NCBI GenBank assembly: GCA_949318235.1
Contig: OX439131.1
Location: 21,298,472 to 21,362,471, forward strand
Direction: 5' to 3'
From: Ecdyonurus torrentis
Lineage: Eukaryota > Arthropoda > Insecta > Ephemeroptera > Heptageniidae
DNA: 64,000 nt
The stretch's first letter is position 1. Each line of letters starts with the position of its first letter. The notes under the pieces are model-generated. The model did not search any database and was not told the origin of the DNA. It saw only the letters and a list, made by a program, of their open reading frames with translations. The position numbers and the translations under genes are program-made. Positions 51,881 through 64,000 of the stretch are shown piece after piece.

Positions 51881-53042
51881 GTATACACTCAATGAATTAT
51901 TTCACTTCATATTCAGATCACTCTGTCGCATTTGAGTCAAAATTCTCTTGTAAATTTTCTCTCATGTTTGCTATAACGACATCAATGCAGGAATTCTAAA
52001 ATGAAAACTGTATAAATTTGTGTTTATAGTATAAATAGGAATATTATATAATTTATATAAAAATCATTTTTTATACATATATTTTTAAAATATTAAAAAT
52101 ACAACCAAACTTAAGAAGTTTCAATATTTTCTATAATCAAACTAGTAATAACACAAATTTAATTTACGTAAATTACAATTTATTTTGAATTCTTCGCGGT
52201 TATTATTATTTTATTTAATAATACTATATATAACTACAAAACTACCCAATACATTGAAATGTAAAATTGATCTTAACAGTTAGCATTTTCTTTTTTGTTA
52301 GTTAACTTAAAGAAATTTTAAAGAGAAATACAAACAAAAGTTAAAAGAGAGTCTTATTGTATAATATTATTTGTAAGAGGTCCACATTTAATTAAAATGA
52401 CGTAAACCAATGTACCCTACAAAGAGGCTCGTGCCTCTTAAAGAGTATGTGTGAGTGCTGACGTATACACTAGTTTTGAAATACGACGACAATTGTCTCT
52501 AAAACAATAGAGAGAATACACCTGCTGTCCCACGCATTAAATTGACCAGCTACCTGCGTAATGATAAAATAAATAGAGCCTAGTATTTTATGTTCCTGCT
52601 TACTAATTTAGGATGACCTAAACTACTGTAAATTTTATACTCTGTTGTTTTGTTAAATGAACAAAAGCTATAGAAATTTAAATAAGAAAAACACGTAACG
52701 CTAAAGTCTCTAATTAAATACAAATGTTTTATAAAATTAAATTTATCTTATTTTTCTTCATTGATTAAATGTAAAAGTATTTTGATGTGACAGTTCTGTG
52801 AGAAATGAAAGACTTTTGTGTTTTTCAATGTCTTTTAGAAATTTATATAGATAGATTTTTTATTTCGTTAACATTTTACTGATGTGACTCATAGAAATTA
52901 AGTACATATATAAATAGCAATATTTTAATTGTATATCAATACTTTAATTGTATATATATTATAGATATCTTTTATTTGAATACAAATTATTTTATTAATA
53001 TGGAAAATGGATTAATATCTATAGGGAAACTAATAACCTGTT

Positions 53043-53157
53043 AACACGGAGCAATATTTGTAAAATGCAATAAATTTAATTGCCTGGAAATTTAATGGTT
53101 TTAAATAAAGATTACATGCAATCATTATTGCATATTGAAAATATTGCTTCGCGTGAA
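53043..53157 (+). mobile_element. Family IV small element, copy 2
   Basis: About 115 bp with terminal inverted repeats: CACGGAGCAATATTT at 53045, and AAATATTGCTTCGCGTG at 53139, which reads CACGCGAAGCAATATTT on the minus strand. It is the better preserved partner of 12750. It lies about 80 bp from copy D of family I. Confidence 0.65.
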
Positions 53158-53239
53158 CCCTTCTTAAAAGGATCCTGTACTAAAAAAAAAAAAATTCATG
53201 AGATAGAACCAATATAAATATACCAATTATGTCTATTAA

Positions 53240-53583
53240 ATTAACCCATTTGAAGCTTTACAATATGGGGCTAATTTTTTTCAGGAGGTAACTCTTGAAA
53301 TCATGACGTCACGAAATCTAGGTCTACAATAGAAACTGTAAAGTGGGTTGTATACTTTACAAGTTTTCTGCCCAGTCTGTGAGGCTATAGAAGGGTTATG
53401 AGATAAAATAGTGTATGTAGTGTAGAAAGATAGATAGATATAGATGATAGATAACAACTTTATTAAGGCGTTGTGTGAGGGCTTGACAGCCCTGTTATAC
53501 AGCCCTATTTCAAAGGTCCCATCTTATATGTAAGTTAGCAATAAGAAGATATATTATTATTTTTTATTACACGATCCCTTTAA
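53240..53583 (-). mobile_element. Family I element, copy D, reverse orientation and divergent
   Basis: Read on the minus strand it begins TTAAAGGGATCGTG, then AAGATGGGACCTTTGAAA, GCCTCACAGACTGGGCAG, AACTTGTAAAGTATACAA and CGTGACGTCATGATTTC. These blocks occur in the same order as in copies A and C. A short GATA repeat has expanded inside it (53428-53453). The end at 53240 is uncertain. Confidence 0.55.
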
Positions 53584-56510
53584 GAAACCAAAATATTTAC
53601 AATATGTAGTGCATATCTTTTTTATGTTAAAAAATTTTATGTCTTGACTTATTTTTTATGTTACATAAAAACATCATAAAAAGTAAGCTTAATTTCAATT
53701 TTGAGGTACAGAGAACCAAAATATTCAAGTACTCATACGTACATCAGTAAAGTTTATAAGGATAAAATAAATTTCAAACATTTTATACCACAAAATTTGT
53801 AAATCTATTTTCATACTTTTGTAGATGATTAAAACTTTGTTTATATTTTCCTCACATACATACACAGACACACACATACGTATTTAATATACAAAATTGT
53901 AATAATTTAGTTATATTTCTATTAATTTTAAACCCATTTTAGCATCAATGACTAATAATTAAATATTTACATTCTAAATTTGCTATTCATAAACATCAAA
54001 TGTAAATCTATTTACTAATAAAATTTTCATATTTGATAACTGTAAATAATATTTTATTGGAATTTAAAAAATAAAAGTTAAAAAAATATATGTATTAATA
54101 TACAAGCTAAAAAAATCTGGGCTTTTATAAAACTTAATTAAGTTTAATGACTTATAGTTTCAACTTTCTTTATTAAAAAAAATTATAAAAAAAAAACTAT
54201 TTTTTTCTCTAATGATGAAAATTGATTTTAAATAACCAAGTGAGACTAGACGTTATTGATAAATAATTACAAACGTATCACACTATTTTTACGACGTGAT
54301 TTGCCATTATCGTGTATAGAAGTACAGTCATGAAGTTAAGGGTTGTTCGATAAAATGAAATGCTGGTACTTGCATGTCAATAATTATTGTGACGACAACA
54401 AAAGTTGCAACATTACCACTGTGAGTTGCTGCAGGTTCAAAACAATATAGATTAACTGTACTAATTAATCTCATGTTATAATTTTTAACCAAAATTGAAA
54501 CTATGATAACAGAGATAAGTATACACAAATAATAATGCATTGTTTCATTACTCTATATATATATAATAAGTACAAAAAATATTTACTTGCATACCTATAT
54601 TGTTTTAGACAATCTACCAGTAAACTATGTAAAATACTGATAATTTAAATTCAATACTTAATATTATTTAAATTAACGTAAATAATTATCATGCCATTGG
54701 ACTTTAATATAGTTACAGTTTGAATCATTATTGAAATAGTTACGTTGTGTTATGACTTGTTCTACTCAGGAAAGTCATGGAACGTAATAAAATCTTATTT
54801 ATATCTTATAGGGTGCATGCGCATGACGTCATATTTAATGCGCTTGGATGCTATATTGGAGTAATGAATATCATTTGCTCAGCATAGTACAAACGTAATT
54901 TCTGGCTGTTTTCTTTTAGAAATCGGTATTTTATTATTATTTTTATTTCTCTCACATCCTTGAGATACTAATTCAACCTATTAACAACATCAATGCCCTC
55001 AAAGTATTGCTTAGTATTTTTATACTGGCAAAATTAGTCATTCTTCTATACCGGCCTATTTATTGAGTTATCCAACATGGCGTTGACTTTAACATGAATG
55101 CATCTATAGACGCTATATTAAGTTGATATTGCAAAAAACAGTTACTTTTAATATTGCATTGTGGAATTGTGGAACTATAATGCGTATCTTGCAGACTGAA
55201 TTTATTCTAATACAAGTTTTCACATAAAAATTCGTATTTCCATTCGGCACAAGAATAAAAGGTTACAATAATACATTGAATACAATAATGCCTGAGGTAA
55301 AAAAATAAAAATACAATATTGCCTTATGGGAATACTATACTATAAAATAATATTTTATTGATTTTTGTGCTTACAATGCATTCATATTTACTTCAGTTAC
55401 AATAATACTTTATATACATAAATACAATGTATTTCTATAAGCCAATAGGATAAAATTTTATTTCACAGTGTCTGTACTTATATAGAAACATCAATTGACT
55501 GACGTCTCCCAAAATAAATGTTTGTTTTTTATATGACAATAGAATTAAAAATATACTTTAGACACTGTCAAATTTGATTTTATATTAGAATTACGTGATG
55601 TAAATTTTTTTTATTCAAGCGCATAATAATTAAAGTAGAGTTATAATTTTTATCGTATGAATACTTGTTATATTATGGTGTATTTATAATTTAAAATAAT
55701 ACCCACTTCAAATGGTCCTATCCTATATTAAAGTTTGGTTTTAGCTCATCGTACTGTTTGAAAAATAATTGTGATGAGCTAATAATAAAACATTATAATA
55801 ACATAATGTACTTAAACATTTAAATCTTTCAAGTTTTATAAAAATTATACACAATTAATTTTTAAGTAAACATATCAAGCTAACAGAATGGAAATTAAAC
55901 CCTTATAACACAAAAACCAAAAAAATATTATTGATTATTACTTGACTTTTTACAGTTGAAATATTTTCTAAAGAAAATATAAATTTATGAATACAGTACT
56001 AATAATAATAATATGGAATATGAGATTTCATGAAAATGACATTAAAATGTCACAGCTGAGTGTACCCTTAGTATTTTGTTAAACAAACCTCATTAAAAAC
56101 ACTGTCAGGCAACTTGAGGAGTCGAGTCTTGGTGCTGAGAAATGCTGGGTGCAAGAGAGAGAGAGAGAGAGAAAGACCGTCTTTCCAGAAGACTGAGTTA
56201 TACAAATACAAGGTAACTTCCTAAAATTTCAAACCACAGACAAGCATTGAAAAGCAGTTGCACAATTTCACACGGTATGTTTTTTCCCCTCTAGGTTTTT
56301 TTTTTTAGGCCACGTGCTATTAAATAAAAAATATTAATAATAATAAAAAATCTCTCATGTAACCCTAGCTTTGTAATTTTATATAGTACAGTGTATAACA
56401 TGCAGCTTCGTATAGTCGTCTTGGTGGGCTGCTTGAAAGTAATTAAAAGTTTAACCATTTAAAGTAATAACCATCATTTTCAAAAATGTTCTCACGATGT
56501 TTTCTACTAA

Positions 56511-56511
<1 letters not shown>

Positions 56512-56542
<31 letters not shown>
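56512..56542 (+). repeat. Poly-A run, 31 bases
   Basis: Uninterrupted A run with no recognised retroposon body. Confidence 0.95.
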
Positions 56543-56544
<2 letters not shown>

Positions 56545-57670
56545 TTTATTCAGTATAATCTGTGATGAAAGATAATTTTTTTCTACTTTAATCCAATTTT
56601 GTACAAAATGTAATATTTTTTTTATACTTTTGATATAAATGTGTTTAACTTTTTTTTAGTCTATATAAGTATTAAAGAAAGTTTAAAGAGATAGAAAATG
56701 ATTTTGTTTTGTTTTTAAACTTGCCAATGGTTGTCTATAAAGTATCGGATAATTTTACGTGTTTAAATTAAATTCAAATAAATCAATTTAATTTATGCGT
56801 TTATTTTGTAATTAATAGTGAAATTTAAACCATTTTCAACCAATCACTTTTAATTAAGCAGAGAAGATATTTACACACCCAGATTTACTTAGGTCCAATT
56901 TATTGTTTATATGTTAACAATATATTGTTGTTGTTATTAACTGATTTGATTTTAAAACATTAATCTTTTACGTCAGCACCACACATAAAGTGCATGTTTG
57001 CCTGACTACTCATACAAAATACTCGTGGAACCAGAAGAAAAATTATTTTAACACATTTAATAAGCGATTTCCAATTTTAACTAATGATTTTTTTCAGTCA
57101 AACTTTCATATCAAATGAAGCCAAATAATTTTCTTTACGTTTCTTAAAGATTTTTTATTATTTTTATAATAATTATAATTCTGAATAATGAATTATTGTG
57201 CAAATTTTTAAAATGATTTTTTTTTTAAATTTTTAGAAAGGCAATGAATGTAAATAATGATAAACACAGGAAAGAAGAAAATTCACAAATTAAACTGTAC
57301 AGTACAACAAAGTAGGGCTTCATAACCAGTTAATTATTTTATAACAATTACAGATAAGATTGATTTCTTTACAATAATCGAAACATCATACACCATAGCT
57401 CATAGCTGAGAGACTATTATAACTATTATAATTGCAATTATAATTATTATTGTTGCAAGTATTATAATTTTATGAACTTTATTTACTACGCTGGCTAATG
57501 CTATACTGTAAAATGTAGTTATTAGAAACTTAAGATTTAGTTATTCTACTTTTAAACGTTGCATGTTTCATTGACTGAGAATGTAATGTACTGTACACAC
57601 AAAAACTGCCGTACTGGTCTGTAATAGCTATTAAAATACTTCACAGTAAACTATACATTTCAGTTTAATA

Positions 57671-57673
<3 letters not shown>

Positions 57674-57745
<72 letters not shown>
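57674..57745. repeat. (TA)n microsatellite
   Basis: Pure TA alternation for about 72 bases. Confidence 0.97.
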
Positions 57746-57748
<3 letters not shown>

Positions 57749-58879
57749 ATGAGAAACAAGTCATAAAAGTATTTCATTTTTTTATTATAACGGCGAATGA
57801 AATTTTAAGTCTCGTTTTTCAACAAAATAGAAGTATAGAGAAATGATTAAGATGTAAATATGAAAATAATAATTATTTAGACCAAGCAAGTAATAGCTAA
57901 AATCTTATCAATTAAGAAGTTAAATATTATATTTTATAGTAATAAGTTTACGATGTATATTTATACTCAGTACAGTACGTAGCACAGAATTGTTTTCCTA
58001 GCGTAAAATCCCCGCAATGCAGGAAGGTTAGGTAGCGTGACACTCATTTACATCACAATTCACATTAACATCATTGATTTTTTTTATTCAAACTGCCACT
58101 GCTTACATTTTTTTTTTATTATTTTTTTTTTCAGTCTGTTACTTCTTACCTGTCATACCCATGCAATTATACTAATTTTTTAAAATTTACCCAAATAAAA
58201 TATCTTGAGACTTGATAAGTTTTATTATTATTTTTTTTTATGAATAACTTACTTCAAGAAGAAGAAAATCCAATTTAGAGATTCTCTCATTTTCTCATTG
58301 TTTTTATGTTTTCTGATTTGTCTTTTTCTTATATAGATTTTTTTAAAGTAGCAACAATTTAAATCATGCCTATTTTCTTTAAAATCTTTTTTCGAAAATT
58401 GAGCTCAAGAAACCGGTTACATTTTCTCTTATGGGGACAATTTGTTTTTTGTTAGTTTGATAAAACGTCTCCGTAAAATCTAAAAAAAGTGGAATAAAAC
58501 AGTTTAAAGGAAACTTAAATGTTTCTTCAATACTAAAAAGTCAGCAATTTTATATTATATAAAAAAGAGATAATTTAATGAATTATTTCTAAGTTTCCTT
58601 TATCAATAATCTACTGGTTTTATGTTTAGACTATAAGGATGGTTCAGATAAAATTAAATTACATTTTGTAAAGTTAGTTCTTATTCTTATACTAAACAGA
58701 AGTCAATACTTTATACAATATTATACAGATCAAACACATATAAAGTGTCTATACAATAATTGTAAAGCAATGCAGATAAAAGCAGAATACATGGCTATAC
58801 CGGTGAACGTTTGGTGCACTATGTATGTAGTTACCATTTTTATTATAATCCTTATACTCACATCGTATAGTGACTAGTT

Positions 58880-59335
58880 TTATATCGATGTTGTAGTGTA
58901 GGAAAATATGTGTATCTCGTTTTTTGACACGGAAAGCAAAATGTGTAACTCGTTTCCAAACGTAATGTAGATGGCGCTCCGAGTTACATATTTTTAGAGA
59001 ACTTTAACAGAGAAAAGACATCAAAAAGTGTAAGGCAGACCCGCAACACTCATTTCTTTAAAATTAGCAACGCTGCAGACGAAATTACTATAGCGTGCTC
59101 TCTGATTGGCGTCTTGAATCGGCCACTTCTGACCTCTGATTGGTGCTTCGAAAAGCAACGTTGCCAAGTCAAAACTGTTAAGTGTTACAGGCTGCCTAAA
59201 ACATGGGGATGTCGCTTCTTTGTTAAAGTTCTGTACACATTTTGTTTGCCTTGACAAAAAACGAGGCTTACATTTTGCTTCATGTGATAAAAAACGAGAT
59301 AAGTACACATATTTTCTGCTACAACATCGATTTAT
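58880..59335. mobile_element. Family III long-inverted-repeat element, copy 1, with nested insertion
   Basis: The left end ATCGATGTTGTAGTG and GAAAATATGTGTATCTCG is mirrored at the right by CACATATTTTCTGCTACAAC and ATCGAT. Behind the right end are two tandem units of about 34 bp, each with ACATTTTG and then AAAAAACGAG. The middle (58998-59232) is a separate element that copy 2 lacks. Reading frames in this region are by-products of the repeats. Confidence 0.78.
58998..59232. mobile_element. Nested inverted-repeat element inside family III copy 1
   Basis: The left end AGAACTTTAACAGAGAA is mirrored by TTCTTTGTTAAAGTTCT at the right, and GACATC/GATGTC extends the match. The flanks TACATATTTTT and TACACATTTTG look like a decayed target duplication of about 8-11 bp. 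Copy 2 at 62345 has a single TACACATTTTG at the same point. The GC-richer inside has two CTCTGATTGG words 42 bases apart. Confidence 0.72.
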
Positions 59336-60443
59336 AAATCAACCCAAATATTGTATCATTATTAAGTGTTTTCTCGGTGTAAGAATATATATTTATATAT
59401 ATGATGGATTGAAAACCACATACTGACTATATTTAGTTTTTTTTATAATATTGAGTTTCTCGTGACATCTCAAGCAAACAGTCAATGTGATAAATCTCTA
59501 GCAGACAGAAAACAATGCGAGTTGAATTCCTGAATACAAAATGCGTGATAACACTTGAGTGCCTTTTTTGCTTTTAGCGTTGGAAATAAACTAAAAACTT
59601 CATAGAATACTCTGTTGACTGTGAAAAAAAGAGAGCTAGAAGTAAACAGAAAAATGTGATATTATGAAGCAGCACACTTTTTTTTATTTTACTAGAACTT
59701 TAATGCCTTTCAGACATATTATACTGTTCTAGTTTAGACTTTATTTATATTTTTATACTTCTTGCACGCAATAAACTGTAAATGAAGCAACATTTTTTTG
59801 TGCCTTCTAGAGTTGAAATTCGAGTTAATTTTTTTTCTACGTGATTTATTTAGTCTACTTTATAGTAAACTCAACACGATAAACGTTTAAATATTTTTTT
59901 TTTAAATGAAATAAAACTTGGATATAAATAAGCTATAAATAAATTTGTTGTAGCAATTAATTGTTACATAGAAAATAATTTTTTTAACATAATAATAAAA
60001 CTAATAATTTTTTATTTCTGTATACATTTGCAAGAGCTACAAAATAACTATGAAAAAATTACTTATGGATATAATGTTTGAACCACGGGTTTGAACACAA
60101 CGAATTCAGCTTTGATTTTAATTGACATACGTACAGATACTAAGTATTAACATGTTATATGATGTTCATTTGATAACATGAAAATCAACAAACACAAATA
60201 AATTTCTATCACCATTCTATTGTTTGAAGTTGAAATGTGTATAACAGTGAAAAACGAGCTAATTTTGAGTGTCACGGTTGGCGATGTGAAATTGTGTTCA
60301 AACATGGAACGCAAGCTGCAGCCATAGATGAAGTTTCAGTTTGTACAAATTTTCACGTGCTTCAAATTTATCGACACACTCACTGAAGCTGTTTCACTTA
60401 AAAGTCACGTACATTAGGAAGCATTATTTGCTAGCAATAATGT

Positions 60444-60556
<113 letters not shown>

Positions 60557-61488
60557 GCAAAAACTTTTTGTCGTTAGCTACTATTTTTAACTACTATATA
60601 TATATTTTTGGAGACTTAATTAAATTTACTTTTTAAGACTAAAATAAAATAATCTTTTTTATTTTCACTACACTCTAAACATTTGAAGTACCATCAAAAG
60701 TTTATTATTATTATTTTTTTTTACTAACACAGTACTACGTATAATAATATTATAATTTTTTATACAAATAGTCTATTTGATTTTTGTTGTGCAGTATTCT
60801 ACGATGACTTATAATTATTATAATGTTAAATACATACTCTGTACATTGCTGGTAAAGAGTTTAAGTTACTGAAGTTTGAAATTCTCTAAACAAAGTCTAG
60901 AATTATTTTAAAGAAAATACACTATGGAATAGGAACGAAAGCTCAATATACGTACACAGCACACTAAAAGAGGTTCATAATTTATTTCAAATATACATAT
61001 AATATTCTAAATCTACATGCCAAAATGTAAAGGAAAAGTGAATTTGTAAAGAAAATTTTGGATCATGAATAAAATTAAAACTAAATTTCATTGTGTATAC
61101 ACGATAAAACAATGCGAAGTAATTAATACTATCATTTTTAATAACATTTGCTATAAAGATTAAAGATTTTTTTATATTCCATGACTTTTTAAGATTTAGA
61201 AATAAATTTCTAATACACTCTGACCAAAACAATGTCGTTCCCGCCAAAAGCTGTATCCGCGGTGCTAAACCAATCAGGGAGCGTGTTATAAACCTACTAG
61301 TCAATCACAGTTGACTTAACATTGTTAATTACACTGTATCCGCTCGAACTAGTATTGGGAGAAATGTATATTCATGGTAACTTAAATAAATATGCATCAA
61401 CATTGTTATGCTACACTGCATGGGAAACTAAATTGAAGAGTTAAATTAAATGTTAGATTAGCATTATGTTGTACAGCAAAGGTACTTC

Positions 61489-61712
61489 CTACACGGAAAA
61501 AGTAAATTACGTAATTTATGCTGCGTTTATGTCATTATATAATTAAGTATGCTAAATTAGAATAACATAAATAATTATGCTATACAGTATAATATTAAAG
61601 CTATATATCATAATATTTATGCAGTATAGCATAAATTATGCTGTATTAAAATTAAACAGATTGTGCTAAAAATGATCAAGCATAATTATTACATATTGTT
61701 TTGTCCATGTAG
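61489..61712 (-). mobile_element. Family II small element, copy 3 (best preserved)
   Basis: 224 bp bounded by CTACACGGAAAAAG and TTTTGTCCATGTAG, which are inverted copies with 3 mismatches in 14. Inside are many copies of the word CATAATTTATGCTGTA or its complement. There is no reading frame. No target duplication is clear. Confidence 0.62.
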
Positions 61713-62344
61713 TAAAATAAAGTAATGCAGTATACCCCCCCCCCCCCAATTATGTTGTAGAAGTGCATAGTACGTTGTAGAACCTAGTTTTTGTTTTTAA
61801 TCAATAATTATCCTAAATAACATAGATATACAGTATTATCCACTTTAGCAAAATTTAAGTTCTCTTTTGCTTCTTGTTTAAGTTTATCTTGTTCTTTCTT
61901 TCATTTATGTAAAAGAAGATTAAAAAAAAATCCATAAACTTCAATTTCATAAACAACATTCCTTTTGACAATATGTTTAGAATTAATTACTACAAAATAA
62001 CATAATATATAATTTGTATTTGAATACGTATATATAGAGAAGAAATTGAACTGTGACACAACATGTTCCTTTAAGCAGTTTCAAATTATTACGCCACGTG
62101 AGTTTTGTGATAGTTGGTGTGGAAGAAATCGTATTATTTACTTATTGTATAGCAACTTCAAGTTTTGTAGCAAAAATAATGAGCTTGTTTCGCTAATGAA
62201 ACTCGCTTTACTGTACTTATTCTCTGCTTGTAACAATGTTGGATTAGAGCAGACTTTTCTGAGGATGCTTTTTCTTCCATGTTTGTGGCGTAAACAGTCA
62301 TGTCATTTTATCTTAAAAGTCTGTGATACCCTTTTTTTTTTCTT

Positions 62345-62545
62345 TTAATATATCGATGTTGTAGTGGAAAATATGTGTATGTGTTTTTGTTGTTGTTGTT
62401 GTCGTTGTTGTAATGGTTAAAGCAAACTCGTTTCTGAACGTAACGTTGTTGGCGCTCTGGGTTACACATTTTGCTTGCCATGACAAAAAACGAGATATAC
62501 ATTTTGCTTCGCCTGATAAAACGAGATACACATATTTTAATAATA
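62345..62545. mobile_element. Family III element, copy 2 (without nested insertion)
   Basis: It shares ATATCGATGTTGTAGTG, AAAATATGTGTATG, CTCGTTT, GGCGCTC and the two tandem units (ACACATTTTGCTTGCCATG, then AAAAAACGAG, repeated) with copy 1. The sequence runs directly from GGCGCTCTGGGTT into the right tandem units. A (GTT)n stretch has expanded in the left arm (62384-62411). Confidence 0.75.
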
Positions 62546-63785
62546 ATAAACGGTTCTTATTACGAGGCCAAAAAGAGTACACACCCACTTACATGGTCCT
62601 CTGACTTATTTTTAACATATTCAGATATTATCGTCAGAGTATTTAATTTTTACAATAAAACATAAAATACACAAACATATATATTATTATGTAACTATAT
62701 AGTAATCATAAATGATAAAGAGCATTTATATATTTCTTATTTACTTATTCTGATATAATTAAGACAGACAACTTTACTTACATACTATGCTATGATATAA
62801 TCAATAAACAAAATTTCTTTTTATAAACTCAGTACGCATATTTAGATAATTATTTAGTATTTTTATTCTTTATTCAGATTTGATTAAAAAACACGATTAT
62901 AGTTACATTGATTGCTATGCCATCGGTATATATTATAATATATCCAAATTTAAATGTCGTATTATTGAAAAATATGACAATTTTCATTGTGTTTAATATT
63001 TATATTGCATTACGTGCATGTATAGTAAGTAATATTGCGTACATTATATTTTTAAATGTTAATTGTAAACAATTTTAAAACAAAAATAAAACTGAAAGAT
63101 TAAATAGGTATACGTATGTTTTTTTTTAATCGTGACTTATAAATATTAACTTCTATGAGATATGTTTAAAAAGTTATATTTAAAAAATAGTTCTAAATAA
63201 ATATTTTGAGACAGATTGCCATACTACAGTATATAAAAAAATAACAAACAGTATATAAAAGAGAAAATATAATGTAAATTTTATTACTTGGAATGTACTC
63301 TAAAATATTAATTACAGAGCAAACATTAAACAAGTACTTTTTTATATTTAATATAATTTAAGGATTGTTGTAAGTATAATAATAATATACACTGCACGAA
63401 ATAATATTTAAAGTAAAAATTTATTAAACAAACAATTTATAATAATAAAAGCAACATAGTATTACAATATAAAATTTTTTTTTGTTTGCACAAAACTCTT
63501 TTGTCGCAACTTGTGCGCAATGGGATTGAATATAATATAACAATATTTAACTGTGTGTATAATTTAAAATGTAATATTAACATGATCAATAATAAATTTT
63601 ATTTTAAATAATATAAATATTTAATTAAACTAATTTTATGGTTTTATATATTTTAATTTTTACACAGAGGGTATAGTTATATAAAATAGTTCACTTTTAA
63701 AGTATGTTTAATTGATCCTAAGGGAGGAAAAATACCAGCCTACATTTGTTATATGTTAACAAATTTTATCATGTATATCTTCAGA

Positions 63786-63811
63786 GCTCTCTCTCTCTCT
63801 CTCTCTCTCTC
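63786..63811 (+). repeat. (CT)n microsatellite, short
   Basis: About thirteen CT units. Confidence 0.94.
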
Positions 63812-64000
63812 GCACCCACATAGCAGAGAAAAGTTTTCACTGCTACATAGTAACATAAAGTGAGAATGTGCAAAGTTATTTCATTGATAAAATATATAAT
63901 AAGCAAAAATATGTCAAAACTTGCCTATACTTTAAGGCTTTAACATTTTTTTTATACCAACAATATTGCTTTCTTTGTATATACGTGAGCAAAAAAAAAA

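Larger units (their letters stand above)
50239..53042. other. Non-coding intron stretch
   Basis: Contains A/T runs that face each other (51048 onward), a CT tract (51801) and a small hairpin AAGAGGC/GCCTCTT at 52424-52440. A GC-richer patch at 51670-51800 has an open frame of about 40 codons running into the CT tract, but no credible splice acceptor or start. Confidence 0.65.
53584..58879. other. Non-coding intron stretch
   Basis: AT-rich, with a TA tract at 57674, a poly-A run at 56512 and a short AG tract near 56153. A small inverted pair TTAGCTCATC/GATGAGCTAA lies at 55741 and 55773. No exon was recognised. Confidence 0.65.

Noticed and set aside
59021..59426. Frames of 95 and 68 codons on the two strands, and similar ones at 62308-62665
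   Set aside because: They lie on family III transposon arms and the nested insert. Their shared residues (DKKRD..) come from the tandem repeat units.

Overview
The window is strongly AT-rich eukaryotic DNA. It is crowded with dinucleotide microsatellites, long A/T homopolymers and small palindromic transposon relics, and I can support only one protein-coding exon. That exon (43344-43552, + strand) encodes the pre-S1 segment and transmembrane helix S1 of domain I of an invertebrate voltage-gated cation channel of the DSC1/NaCP60E (Nav2, BSC1) type. The protein match and genome texture suggest an arthropod with large introns. A microsatellite-rich crustacean such as an isopod would fit, but the taxon is an inference and is not proven by the sequence.

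Layout. Positions 1-43343 hold no recognisable exon. The exon starts in mid-protein, so the DNA directly before it must be intron. If no small exon was missed, that intron is at least 43 kb long. It carries a 200-N assembly gap (1631-1830), many (CT)n/(AG)n, (TA)n and A/T tracts, and several small inverted-repeat elements. Positions 43553-64000 are downstream intron of at least 20 kb with the same texture.

The most informative non-coding content is a set of non-autonomous transposon families, recognised by comparing parts of the window with each other. (I) Four copies of a roughly 330 bp element with long terminal inverted repeats and TTAA at or near the ends (5864, 26649, 35743, and 53240 in reverse). 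(II) Three copies of a roughly 200-225 bp element (14265, 46127, 61489). (III) Two copies of an element with an ATCGATGTTGTAG end (58880, 62345). One carries a second inverted-repeat element nested inside it, and the other shows the matching empty site. (IV) Two copies of a roughly 110 bp element (12750, 53043). There are also single elements: a textbook hAT-type MITE with a perfect 8 bp target duplication (49606-49782), a 652 bp element with 15 bp terminal repeats and a 6 bp duplication (17891-18542), near-complete fold-backs at 12423-12634 and 49917-50238, and a SINE-like A-tailed retroposon (33278-33500).

The window has no operons, bacterial genes, CRISPR arrays, rRNA or tRNA. I see no self-contained new biological system. 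The noteworthy content is the channel exon, its apparently giant flanking introns and the transposon families.
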